From: Harmonia axyridis
Lineage: Eukaryota > Arthropoda > Insecta > Coleoptera > Coccinellidae
Reading direction: 5' to 3'
Assembly: GCF_914767665.1 (NCBI RefSeq)
Contig: NC_059504.1
Location: forward strand, 39,029,720-39,093,719
DNA length: 64,000 bases
Position numbers and translations under genes: made by a program. How positions within the stretch are numbered: position 1 is the first letter of the stretch; each line of letters starts with the position of its first letter. Of this stretch, positions 1-10,452 are shown piece after piece. Below the pieces are notes generated by a model, which did not search any database, had not been told where the DNA came from, and saw nothing but the letters and a program-made list of their open reading frames with translations.

Positions 1-702
1 AAATCGAAAGCGACAATTTTACAAGGATTACAGTGATGATATTTTTTCCTAACTTGATATGAAACATTTTCGAGTGAAATGCATTTTTCTACTCGAAGAT
101 AGCTATTACGCCCCATGGCGGTAGAGGTATGAACTTCAAAACAATCCACGATGAGTGGATCCTGAGATATAGCTTCTTACCTCGCTTATTTGCCCACCCT
201 GTACAACCTAGTCCGTATCTCCGTAGGGAGGGCCGCTAGGAAAAAAATCGATGGGAACTTGTCATCTTATTTTTTTATGTTTTATCTGAATCCGAGAGAT
301 TTCCCGCATTTTCCCGGACACCCTCTATATAGATTATTCAAATTATTACGAGTACATAATAATCAAAATGTAAAGAAGTTCTTCTCATGAGGAGAAAAAT
401 CAGTAGTAGCTATGTTACTACAATGTTCCCACAGTAATTATTTGCTACAGAACAACTTATTGAAAATGGAATCACTGAGTTCGTATTTTTGTTGGTTGCT
501 AATGCTTCACATTGTCATAATATACTGCTCAGAATCGAGATTCGAGATTACCATTCGGTACCAACCATTCCAATTTCAAAAAGTTATATAGTATATCCAA
601 AGTCACTTGAACTTGTCCATAAAAACGCTTGGCCATAGATGTCCCTTTGAAGTGGATACCGCAATCCGCTAAATACAAGGGTGTATTTGAATGTATTGTT
701 AG
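1..702. other. Unassigned AT-rich sequence
   Basis: No gene or complete element is recognisable. A CACCCTGTA motif near 193 and a GACACCCTCTATATA motif near 314 resemble the terminal CAGGGTG/CACCCTG motifs of inverted-repeat elements elsewhere in the window, so eroded transposon ends are plausible. The short ORF at 190-390 has no recognisable motif. Confidence 0.5.
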
Positions 703-963
703 GCAATAATAATAATAATAATATGTCTTTATTGCAGTTGACAGAGAAAAAAAAATACATCATAGTAGATTAATATGGCAAAGGGCGAGGTTCAGTTCAC
801 TCCAAGTGAAGTGTCTGCTCTTCCACCTAACCCATGAAAGACAAAAAAATGTATACACAAAAAAAACATCATATACCTATACAGATTGAAACAATTCAAC
901 TAAAGTAATAATCTCTCAGCCCAATGAAACAAACAAAAAAAAAAACATTGTAATTACTTATAC

Positions 964-1850
964 CTAATTTGCAGAAAGGGAAATAAAAGATTGCGGGGAC
1001 GAAATGAGGTTTTCAAAAATCTTTACTTTGAAACGTCTCCGTGAACCAATTTCCAAAATGTCAAAAGGCAGTTTGTTCAAAAGATTAACAATTTGATATG
1101 AGAAGGACCGCTCGAACAGCCGCAGGGAATGTTTCAGTATCGATAGTCTACCTCTTGATCGTACAATGACATCATGAACTTCAGATCTGAAAGTTATTTT
1201 ATTATAAAGATAAAGTGGAATTTTAGTTTTAAAAATTTCCCGAAAAAAACAGATTGTATGCAAATATCTGCGCTCGCTCATGTTCAACCATCCATTTGTC
1301 CTAAGATAATGACTAATATGATCGAACTTTCTCACACCAAAAATCAGTCTTAAACATGAATTCTGCAACCTTTGCACACGTACAGCATCACTTTTGGTCA
1401 AACATGGGCCATATATCGTGTCACAGTAGTTAAGCTGTGATAATACCAAAGAATCACATAGCATAGACTTAAGTGGACGCGACAAAACAGTCCTATTCTG
1501 ATAAATTAATTTTAGACTTATATATGCACTTCGTAATTTTTTATTTATATGATCCGTGAATCTCAAGTCTTGGTCAATCACGAGCCCCAAACTCTTTATA
1601 TTTTTCTGGAACATAATTTGTTCGCCATCGACAACTATGCAATTCCTATAATTATCCTCAAAGTCAGATCGCCCACCACCAAATACCATAATCGCAGACT
1701 TAGAAATATTCAACCTCAGGCAATGCTTCTTAGAAAATTCTGAGATGGAAGAGAGGTCATAATTGATTGCCGCCACTGCCTGATCAGACTCTGATGGAGA
1801 AAAGGACAAATACATCTGAGTATCATCAGCATAATAATGAAAAGCGAAAA
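964..1850 (-). pseudogene. LINE reverse transcriptase, C-terminal half
   Basis: This minus-strand open frame contains HYYADDTQMYLSFS, the catalytic YADD box, then LRLNISKSAIMVFG and KSLGLVIDQDLRF, the thumb region and a C-terminal domain ending near SSPQSF. It is open for about 290 codons, suggesting moderate age. The open frame formally extends to 1893, but sequence above about 1850 belongs to a nested LINE tail of opposite polarity. About 240 bp of 3' untranslated sequence separate the stop from the (ATT)n tail. Confidence 0.8.
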
Positions 1851-2087
1851 CTTCTGTACCTGGGCCATATAATGAGAGGCAGAAAGTACACACTTCTCCA
1901 ACTGATAGTCCAGGGAAAAATCAGTGGACGAAGGAACATTGGTAGACCCCGTATGTCCTGGCTTAAGAACCTGAGGGACTGGTTTAACTGTAGTAGTGTA
2001 ATTGTTCAGGGCTGCAGTCAACAGGGTCCGGATTGCTGTGATGATAGCTAACCTCCTATAGGAGATGCACTGCAAGAAGAAGAATAA
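1848..2087 (+). mobile_element. Nested 3' fragment of a different LINE, plus strand
   Basis: The plus strand reads KLLYLGHIMRG, GRRNIGRPRMSWLKNLRDW, then a stop after DDS and a short 3' UTR ending in a GAAGAAGAA tail (about 2072-2086). This is the characteristic C-terminus and 3' end of an insect LINE family whose proteins end with a GRRxxGRxRxSWLxNLR block. It is severely 5'-truncated and sits in opposite orientation inside the RT of the minus-strand LINE, replacing the region just before YADD. A target duplication was not recognisable. Confidence 0.75.
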
Positions 2088-2089
2088 TG

Positions 2090-2918
2090 AAACAAACACG
2101 ATAGAAAACAGCGAGAGAACTGGCTCACATATATTGAGTTCTAGAAAAGAAGATATAATACCATTGATGAAAACCGCTTGGCATCTCCCACCAGTGAAGT
2201 TAGCTATTAGTCTTCTGCTGTTTGGAGAGATACCGATAAATTCCAGAATAGCATCTAGAAGCTCGTGATTAAGACTATCAAATGCTCTTGAATAATCTAG
2301 AAGGATCAAGGCAGTTGTTTTACCCTGATCAGAAGCATGGAAAATCTCATCAGTAGTTTTTGACAAAGCGGTCATGGAACTATGACCCGTACGGAATCCC
2401 GACTGATGTTGGGGAATAACGTTCTCAGCATAGACATACTCAACAAGTTGAGCCTCCAAAACCTTTTCGAGAATCTTAGACATAATCGGCAAAATACTGA
2501 TAGGTCTAAGATCGCAGAATGCTTCAGGGTTTGTGACCTTGGCCACAGGTATTATCTTAGCCTTCTTCCACTCACGTGGAAAGACAGATTTTCCAATACA
2601 AAAATTAATAACGTGTGTGATATAAGGCAATTGAAAAGGAATGCACAAATTTAGAGTAAAGAGATTTATACCATCAAAACCCATAGCCCCAGTCTTTAAT
2701 TTTACAATAATGTTTAAGATATCAATTTCTGAAACTGACGAAAAATTAAATTCTCTTTTGCTACCAAAACGCCGAGACCTATAGTATGACAAGATTGACG
2801 GATCAAGAGGAAGATCGCCACCATAATTTGCGAAGAAATTATTTATCTTATTAGGATCATTAATATGATCTGGCAAATCCTGTGCACTCCCTTTCTTTTT
2901 TATCTTAAGAAGTTTCAA
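2090..2918 (-). pseudogene. LINE reverse transcriptase, N-terminal half, broken
   Basis: The minus-strand frame shows RT blocks in order: GFDGIN, DLRPISILPIMSKILEKV, HQSGFRTGHSS and LLDYSRAFDSLNHELL (the first catalytic Asp region). After FINGIISSFLELN the expected PQGS block is missing or scrambled, and at about 2087 the frame runs into a nested fragment of another LINE. It belongs with the C-terminal RT piece at 964-1850. Dead by deletion plus insertion. Confidence 0.8.
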
Positions 2919-2957
2919 TGATTTCCATCTGTCTGACTGTGAGAACTGACGACTGAA

Positions 2958-3974
2958 TTAATCTTTTTTTTCTCTCTCCAATGCGTATGTCACTTGATTT
3001 CTTAGGCGCTTGTATGTAATAAGATCGCTCGAATTTCGGTTTTTCCTATAAATTCTCTTGAATTTGTCTCTATCAGCCAACATTTTGCGTATCTGGGTTG
3101 TCAACCAAGGGGCATTTTTTTTAGAAATACGTACTAATCTCTCAGGAGTGTGTATATTCAAGACTGCTCTAATATTATCTGTGATAAACTCTACTTTCTT
3201 ATCAACATCATTGATATCATACGCCACGGAATCGATTCAAGTTGATTTTCGAAATTAACAATATTGATTTCTTTATAATCGCGGATGATTTTGAAAACCT
3301 GGGAGCCCTTGGAGGTGTTTATTTTAAACTTACTGAAAACGAGTTGGTGGTCTGCTATTCTATCAGGAATTGTTCCACTAGATATCGTCCCGATATGATC
3401 GTTAGAAAGAATTAAGTCAATCATTATTGCAGAATTGTCTGTGAGGCGAGTGGGTTCATTTATTAACTGTTTAAGGTCTAACCCTTCAAAAATTTTATAT
3501 GCATAACGAGAGTTAGGTGCTTCTGGCCGCATAAGATCTATATTGAAATCACCCACACAAATAACCTGCTCGACTTGAAACATTATCTCAGATGCAGTTG
3601 CCTCAAATTTTGAAAAAAAAATCTACGTAAGACTGCTCTGGAGGCTTATAAACTATACCAAATGCAACCGTGCAGTCATCTAAGAAAATCTTTATCCACA
3701 ACTGTTCAATTTCATCAGAAGTTTGGATAATATCGAATTTTAAATGAGATTTTACATACACCCCAAGACCACCACCTCTTCTACAAAATCTATCCCGCCG
3801 TACGAATTTATACCCATCAATCTGAAGTATGTCAGATTCAATACCTGGTCTGAGCCAAGTTTCAGTTATCCCTACCACATGAAATGATTCTCTTCTCACA
3901 ATATCAAAAAACTCGGTTAGATGTGCCATTATGGAGCAAATATTAACATGCGCTGTATAAAATCCTTTCTGCAT
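2958..3974 (-). pseudogene. APE-type endonuclease part of LINE ORF2, frameshifted
   Basis: Two minus-strand reading frames (3974-3603 and 3583-3191) together give an apurinic-like endonuclease: the N-terminal piece has the ETWL catalytic-Glu motif and an RRGGGLGVYV block, the C-terminal piece has GDFNIDL and ADHQLVF (the usual SDH motif altered to ADH). A third piece (3227-2958) has the KNAPWLTTQIRKM linker typical of LINE ORF2. In the family this domain nicks the target DNA to prime reverse transcription. The frame break near 3590 and the altered SDH motif indicate a dead copy. Confidence 0.8.
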
Positions 3975-3985
3975 TTTGAAATATT

Positions 3986-6704
3986 AATTCAAATGAAAAA
4001 CAAAAACTTAGATCGAAATATGAACAACACAAATTTGAATCTGAAATAAAACTGAAATTCTTGAGGAAGTGTTTAAATGAATTATAAAATTTTGAGTATT
4101 TCTGGGCTGGAGAATAATAAAAACAAAAGAGATAGAGAAAAAAAAAATTAACAAAAATGACTTAAATCAATGAGGGTTTGAAGCTGAGTTGAAAAAAATC
4201 AGTGATGAGGTCCCGCTGACGCTCATAATCAGTACATTCACGTATATTCACGACAAGAAAAAAAAAGTATATATTTATTATTCATCAAAAGTATATATTT
4301 ATCATTCATCAATAAATTCACTGGCCCCATGAGAATTTCTAGAAACTTGGACAACCCTTGTATAATCGAAATATTCAGCTTCCTCCAAGTGACTGTATAT
4401 ACTATACATATTTTGATTAGGGCGGTAAGGGCGTTGCCTTACTATACTCATATCATAAAAATTGACTTGATTTTGAGAAGCCCACAAATAATTTGATATT
4501 GAAAAGTTCTGAAAATAAAAGTAATGAATCATAAAAATAGGTTCGATGCTTTTTCGTAGACTACACTCACATAGGTAATGATTTATTATTTTATGGTATC
4601 GAAAATTATATGAATATAGATCATTTCTAGAAATCAGGGAGTCATTACTTTCAAACCTGATTGATTTCAGATTTGTATTCCGAAGGACCAATTAATTAAG
4701 TATTCAATAACAAAATTTAATCGATTTCACCAAATCTTCGGCTAGAACTAGCTTTACTTGAAATAAAACTAAGAAAGGTGCAAAATAACTATTTTAAAAT
4801 GAAGTGAACGATTATCTAATTATCAGATAAATACTTTTTCTAGGAAAGTAACTCTATTTCGACTGTGAAACTATCTACAGTTCAATGCAAAATTATATAT
4901 TTCCTAAATTTGTGCACCTTGATAATACTTTATCAACAAAATATTAATAGATATATTAACTGGTACAAGATAATTCAAAGTTCCTCATAGACATTTATTG
5001 AAAAATCGTTTTCGCTAATGCTTTTCCAAATGATTTGATTGATCTTGTACATGAACAATATTATTGATATGAAATTATGACCATTAAAAATTAATTCATG
5101 AATTTATGCCACTGATTTAACAACAAATGCCCCATTTTGCTGCGCTTGTTTCTAGTTTGGGTCATGAGAACATCTAATATAAAACTGTAATTTCAATGTC
5201 AATATACCAAGAATTAATAATGAGCTGTTTGTTCAAAAGGTATCCAAATTCGAATTTCCGACTGAAATCATTATAAAAGACATTGAAATGATCATTATTT
5301 CATATTCATTGATATACAGATTTCAAATAAAAGCTTACAACAAAAGATTTGGAAGTTCAAAAAATATATGTGTTTAATAATATGATTTCTGTAGTGGTCA
5401 TATTGCAAATCTGTATATAAGATAGATATGTTATTCTAAGAAAGATACTAAAACTAAGTCAGTACTCATTCCTCTTTAATTATCATACCACTAGACCAGT
5501 CCATAATGCACTATTTCACTAATAACTAATTAATATTAAAAGTCCAATCCTGCTATTCGAACTTATCTGCAGCGTATTGCTATTCTTATTGTGAAAGTAC
5601 TTCATCCAATCTCTTTCGGAAAGAATTTTTTCAATCAAGACGTTTCAATTTGAGAGTTTCATCAACGTATCTAATGATAAGGATGAGTTCTATATCTTGG
5701 CGTGTTCCTTTTTATTACTTCGACAATACTTATCGAAAAATACTTCAATAAGATTTTCACAGAAAACATCAGATTATTTTCCCACTCCACTTATATTGCC
5801 ATTTTCTCTACAAGAATTTCCAACTCAGCAGACAGCCACTCTTTCGAGTTCTTTATTGCTTATTCAAGGAATCTCAATGTTATCTGCGAAACAAAAGAGG
5901 ACGCTATCGGTATGATCTAGTTCCTGTTATTCAGACAAAATGAAGGTTATCATCAAGAATAGCATATCTTTCTGTCAAAAATAAAAGTGTTGAGATATTA
6001 TTCGAATATTATCGATCCAATTCTAAATTCAATCGAAAATATACAGAATCTGCATCATTCCTCGATATAGGAACGGAACCTGAATATGGGAAAAACCGAT
6101 TTTTATACTGAAGGGAAAATGGTCACGTTTATCGCATCGAATTGAATGCTTTCGATTGCTTCTGTAGCATGTGAAATATTTCTCCATTGAATTCGAACGA
6201 TACCGATATTCCTGAATATTGCTTTTTCAAATTGCTAATAGAAATGTAGTAGTGTTTTCCCAATATCGCTATTGTGGATTATTAGTTCGCTTCAGTTTTT
6301 CAGATGAAATAATTTGAAATCCAAATCGCGAAATATTCATTCCATTAACCATTTAATTTTTATGAAATTTTCAACAGAGAATATCTGGAGTCCATTGGAG
6401 TGAAACAATTATCAATTAGTAGATTAATTCATTAATTTTATTGCATTTGAATGGCCATGATCTCAGGTTTTAGTGTGGATGGAAGGGAAATTCAAAATGA
6501 TCTGCTCTACTGACTAAACGGCGATCTGTCGATTAGAACTTAGTTTTTACAGATCTTTTTTTTCGCTCCGACGATCGTAGTGTGAGTAAATGATCGGTCG
6601 ATCTAACCAACAATCTCAATTTCGAAGAGGTTCTTTGTTTTTTGAAAAAGCCGAAAGATCTTAACTAAAAGTGTGTAATCATATCCACGTAAGCTTCAGC
6701 TCTT
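3986..6704. other. Unassigned AT-rich sequence
   Basis: No recognisable gene or element. A 129-codon minus-strand ORF at 4302-4691 and two overlapping 72-codon plus ORFs at 5697-5920 lack known motifs and are probably chance. 4100-4300 could belong to the upstream part of the adjacent LINE, but nothing in it shows this. Confidence 0.5.
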
Positions 6705-6770
6705 CGATCGTCTGATATCGATTTTAAGGTTTGAAAGGATTCAAACCTGAAAATCGATATCAGACGATCG
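6705..6770. repeat. 66-bp near-perfect hairpin
   Basis: Arms 6705-6735 and 6740-6770 are 31 bp each with one mismatch and a 4-nt loop. The arms start and end with CGATCGTCTGATATCGATTT and its complement. It lies about 170 bp upstream of a mariner relic. It could be a tiny MITE, a palindromic scar or a small-RNA precursor; no flanking duplication was identified. Confidence 0.75.
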
Positions 6771-6938
6771 CTACACAGGAAGGAGTGTACAACTTGTCTT
6801 TCACCGCTTTGTAATAGATGGATGTAGCGGTAAGTGGTAATCGGAATAAATACATCGTAGCTGTCATACTTTTGAACATAACGCCATCAAAATATTAGTC
6901 GATTTGTGTCTGCATCATAAAGTTATTCTCGATTAAAC

Positions 6939-7858
6939 ATGTCAGCTTACGAGCCAAATTCTCGTCATTTGCAGGAGATTTTAATTTTCTACTTTAATAT
7001 GAAGAAATCTGAGGCTGATGCTCACCGAATGCTCTCATATACCTATGACAATACCGCTATTTGTGAAAGAACGTTTCAGAGTGGTTTCAACGTTTCGAAA
7101 ACGTCGAAGACCAGCATGGCGGAAGAGATAAGGTTTTCGAAGAAGCAGAGGCATTACTTCATCAGGACTCCTGTCAAACGCAACAAGAATTGGCAGGATC
7201 ATTTTGTGAGTGACTCAACAAACAATTTCGAAACGCCTGAAAGTCATGGAAAGGATCCAGAAACCAAGAGATGTTGAACGGCGTTTGTTTGCTTGTAACC
7301 AGCTGCTTGTGAGGCAAAGACGTAAGGGATTTCTGCATCGCATTGAGACTGGAGACGAAAAATAGGTTCATAACGATGATCCCCAGTGCGAAAAATCATG
7401 GGGATATACCGGCCATACTTCCACGACGACTGGCAAAACGAATATTCACGGTTCCAAGGTCATGCTCAGTATTTGGTGGGACCAGTATGGCAAGGTGTAT
7501 TATGAGTTGTTTAAACCGGCTGAAACAATCACAGGCGATCGTTATCAAACACAATTAATGCGTTTAAGCCGAGCATCAACGCAATACAACGAGAGACATG
7601 ATAAAGTGATTTTACAGCATTACAATTCTCCACCCTCTGTTGCGAAAGTGGTCAAAACATACTTGGAAACGTTGAAATGGGAAATCCTACCACACCCGCC
7701 GTATTCTCCTGACGTTGCTCCCTCGGACTTGTTTCGATAAATGGCACACGGCCTGGCTGAATAGCACTTTATGTTTCATGAAGAAGTAAAGAATTGGATC
7801 GATTCGAGGATCACTTCAAAGTATGACCAGTTTTTCCAAGGCAGGTTTCGTACGTAAA
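6939..7858 (+). pseudogene. Mariner transposase relic (cecropia/irritans-like)
   Basis: The N-terminal frame (6939-7277) begins MSAYEPNSRHLQEILIFYF, matching the mariner helix-turn-helix start. Later frames give ERRLFACNQLL, the TGDEK catalytic block with its following Trp turned into a stop (about 7362), IWWDQYGKVYYELFKP, and PHPPYSPDVAPSD. The second catalytic Asp, normally in a QHDNARPH block, reads QHYN here, so Asp has become Tyr. Frameshifts near 7270 and 7460, stops and the lost Asp show a dead copy. Terminal inverted repeats were not recognised. Similar coding sequence recurs at 31087-31447. Confidence 0.85.
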
Positions 7859-8946
7859 TTGGAGATATTTCATCTTACAAATCACTGATTTTTATAGAGT
7901 TTCCAAATAATTCACTTGAAGAACAATCTACATTGTAGAAAGTAAATATTTTCAATTTGCGAATGAAAAAAAAATTTTGCAACTTCTCGTTTTTCTCAGA
8001 AGAATTGATAATATGTACAATATACGAAGCACTGATATATTTTCAAAATCTTCGTGAAAAAAAATCTTACCAGAAATCATTACAAAACAGCAAAAACCAT
8101 AATTTTGTGAAAAAATAATTGACCGTCGAACAGTGATGCCCTCTACTTTTTTGCTTCGAAAAGAGATAGAAGATGAAGGGAAAGTACCGTATACCGTACA
8201 AAGTTTGGTCTTCGCAGGACCGCCAGAGGAGAAATGAATGGGTATAAAAGTTTTACTGGTACGCGGAAAGCCACGTGGTGGTAATCCCTTTTAATGAAGA
8301 ATTACAAAAGCAAAAACGAATCTTTTCACAGAAAAGGTATTGCGAGGTTAGAGGGGCATCGGAGTACATGTATCATTCTTTGAGGTGAATATTGTAACTT
8401 TTGTTGACGAATATAGTGAAATTTGAAAGGAATGTGTTTTTAAAAGTTAGGCCTGAGACTTATTGAGAGAAGTGTTGTTATCGAGTAAGATTTTAGAATT
8501 TGACAACTTGTGGATATTTCTTTTTCTTTTTTTTTCAATAAATAACTTCTATCAATTTTTCTAAAACAATCCTCAATTCAGGGTAAAATTTCATATAATT
8601 CTTGAAGCATTATCGGAAAGAGTGGGTTTTTCGAATGAAGAAATCGTTTTCGCTGTGCGTATCTTTTTGAAATCTTAAAGCATTAATCGCCTTTCAGTTA
8701 TCTTTCATGTTCCTACTAATCCTACTAGAATAGGTTCATCTATTGGGAGACAGCAGATTTTCATATACATTTTATCGTATGTGTTCTTTTAATCCACTCC
8801 AACAGATAAAACACCATATATTCAAGATTTAAAAAAAAATCTCTTCAGAAATCCTTATAACATTCGCTGCAGTTAAAGTTCGGAACAGCAGGACGAAATC
8901 AAGAAAATTAAGAAATAGAAAAGTATAAATACCATAACCAGGAACT
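7859..8946. other. Unassigned sequence
   Basis: AT-rich, no recognised gene. GGGTATAAAAG at about 8239-8249 is a good TATA-box match on the plus strand, but no coding sequence follows it within view, so it is only a weak promoter candidate. Confidence 0.4.
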
Positions 8947-9095
8947 AACTTGCCGGGGTGCAGTGGTACCTGTAATCGAGTACTGACCTCTTCATCACCT
9001 ACCTCGGCCTTTTTGGCCTTCGGGTCGGCCACCTGAAGCGTTTCATCAGGAGGTATACGCCAAGAACTTCGATCTGCTGTCGATGCGCTGTGCAT
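8947..9095 (-). CDS. Possible host first coding exon (weak)
   Basis: On the minus strand an ATG at 9095 opens a hydrophilic peptide starting MHSASTADRSSWRIPPDETL and continuing through a Lys/Glu-rich stretch to LHPGK, where CAAGTTAGT (about 8952-8944) could act as a 5' splice site. Reading on without splicing runs into a hydrophobic low-complexity tail and a stop at 8829. An in-frame TAA lies 27 bp upstream of the ATG. The patch from 8950 to 9200 is clearly GC-richer than its surroundings, which favours constrained or recently acquired sequence. No family is recognised and no downstream exon was identified. It could equally be an unrecognised transposon fragment. Confidence 0.2.
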
Positions 9096-9519
9096 GCCGC
9101 TGTCGACCCCGTGGTCCCGCCTTTATCCGCCGCCACTTTATCGAATGTTGGTCACCTCACAGCGATGAAATACTTAGCTTTGGCCGACGAGCCTACCCTG
9201 GAACAAAAGATATGGAGCTTCATATTGCCATCAGGAACAAAGGTTCGATATTACGGCTGAAAAAAAAGTTTCTAATCCTGACTTATGTTATATGTGCAAT
9301 AGCCTAAAAAAAGTTCGTAAAGTCATTTATGATCTGTTCCAAACTGTAAAGTACGCTGTCCTTTTTATTACACAAAACTATAATTGTCATCTGATAGTCA
9401 GACGTGTTCTTGGAGAGTATTCAATAGAAGTGTCAGAAAACTCCGATAACTATGGTTGTGGTAGCACTATCCACATGAAATTTTGTACAAAACTTGAAAT
9501 AGTAATTTACGTAACAAGT

Positions 9520-9614
9520 CCGGAAAATAGGGTTTTTTTGGACGAATAGACAAAATTCCAGGACGAGCGTAAGCGAGTCCTGGAAGTCTGTGAGTCCAAA
9601 AAAACCATTTTCGG
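9520..9614. repeat. Composite palindrome with GAGCG core (locus 1)
   Basis: Outer arms at 9521-9543 and 9594-9613 are complementary (GGTTTTTTTGGAC against GTCCAAAAAAACC). Inside is a second perfect 9-bp stem (9556-9564 with 9577-9585) around GAGCGTAAGCGA. The two-level architecture with a GAGCG-type centre recurs at other loci in the window. No protein is associated. Confidence 0.7.
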
Positions 9615-9781
9615 GCGTGTTGCGTACAATATTTTTTCGGCAACCATGTAAAATGACACCATCGCTGCTGCTTTCCATATTTTATTGCGATTGCGATCAA
9701 AAAACATGCAAATTTTTGACAACTAATTTCATATGAACTGTCAGCCGTTATCTCGGTTGCTATGGATTCTATGATTCTTTT

Positions 9782-9823
9782 CCGGCCTAGTCCGGGAAGT
9801 ACGTACTTTCCGGACTAGGCCGG
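9782..9823. repeat. 42-bp almost perfect palindrome
   Basis: The sequence is self-complementary over 21 bp per arm with one G-T pair and no loop, starting CCGGCCTAGTCCGG and centred on GTACGTAC. It is far more GC-rich than its surroundings and shares CCGGGAAGT with the next hairpin. Confidence 0.85.
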
Positions 9824-9849
9824 GAAATGCTACTTTCTCAGAGAAAAAG

Positions 9850-9877
9850 CGTCCGGGAAGTGAGCACTTCCCGGACG
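9850..9877. repeat. 28-bp hairpin
   Basis: Perfect 13-bp arms starting CGTCCGGGAAGTG with an AG loop. It lies 26 bp after the 42-bp palindrome and shares the CCGGGAAGT word, suggesting a common origin. Confidence 0.8.
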
Positions 9878-10005
9878 GTTGCCGAAAAAGGATATTTTTT
9901 TCACGCAAAATTTCAACCCTCTGAAAGCCGTAGTGATATTGTTTTCTTATAACTCTTAACGTATCGATATCTAATATCTATATATTATCTATAATAATAA
10001 TTTTG

Positions 10006-10150
10006 AACAATGAAGCATGTATGCTCCATTGTTTGAAATTGAAAATAGTTATTTTCCTACAACTGCTATGAAAAGTAGTGTATTCTTCATAGCTTACTCA
10101 ATTTCAAAACTATGTATTGCTCATACTGTGAGAAATATTATATTTCTCAC
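10006..10150. repeat. Cluster of nested AT-rich hairpins
   Basis: Four stems follow each other: 10006-10035 (ACAATG..CATTGT type), 10041-10056 (7-bp arms GAAAATA), 10065-10093 (GCTATGAA with TTCATAGC), and 10128-10150 (perfect 11-bp arms starting GTGAGAAATAT). GTTTGAAATTGA at 10031 and TCAATTTCAAAAC at 10098 also pair, enclosing the middle two. Confidence 0.65.
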
Positions 10151-10259
10151 GGCACTTTGCCCACACCTCGCTTGGTAGACCAATGAGTAGTTTTTATGGA
10201 AACGCAATAAATTAGCACATACTGTCAACGAAGGCCATTTTGATTTGAATCAAGTCCAT

Positions 10260-10452
10260 TACTTGAATTATTGAAATTTGTGCAGTTGTAGGAAAAGTAT
10301 AGTGTGCAACATGTGGAGAAAGTCCTTTTCTCGCTCGTGTGTTTGCAGAACTCGCCTTTCAGGCTCGTGCCACAAACTTCCACATATGCATATGGAAAGG
10401 AAATAGCAGGGCTTTTTTCCGCACGAATTTGGAAAAGTACTACTTTCCAAAC
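10260..10452. repeat. Composite palindrome region (locus 2)
   Basis: GCAGTTGTAGGAAAAG near 10283 is complementary to CCTACAACTGC near 10055. The centre contains ACTCGCCTTTCAGGCTCGTG (about 10349), which resembles the core of the palindrome at 42712-42837. At 10429-10450 an imperfect stem TTGGAAAAGTA pairs with TACTTTCCAA. The preceding 10190-10290 stretch is similar in reverse orientation to about 30790-30880, next to another hairpin locus. Confidence 0.55.

Larger units (their letters stand above)
703..3985 (-). mobile_element. CR1-group LINE remnant (ORF2 part), minus strand
   Basis: Read on the minus strand this is the second ORF of a non-LTR retrotransposon: an APE-type endonuclease (about 3974-3230), a linker (3227-2958) and a reverse transcriptase (2918-964). 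It ends with AATAAAG and an (ATT)n run at about 703-722, the usual LINE 3' tail. ORF1 is not seen, so the copy is probably 5'-truncated near 3985. The endonuclease is split by a frameshift near 3590, another shift lies near 2950, and the RT core is replaced around 1850-2087 by a foreign LINE fragment. The style of the RT (QSGFR, YADDTQ) suggests the CR1/L2/Daphne group; exact clade is inference. It cannot encode a working protein. Confidence 0.85.

Noticed and set aside
703..722. Stand-alone AAT microsatellite
   Set aside because: It is the 3' tail of the minus-strand LINE; the same explanation holds at 51613-51630 and 59217-59240.
5697..5920. Two overlapping 72-codon ORFs
   Set aside because: Same start region in two frames, no motif, AT-rich; probably chance.
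6705..6770. miRNA gene
   Set aside because: Arms are too perfect and no mature-sequence evidence is available; kept only as a hairpin.
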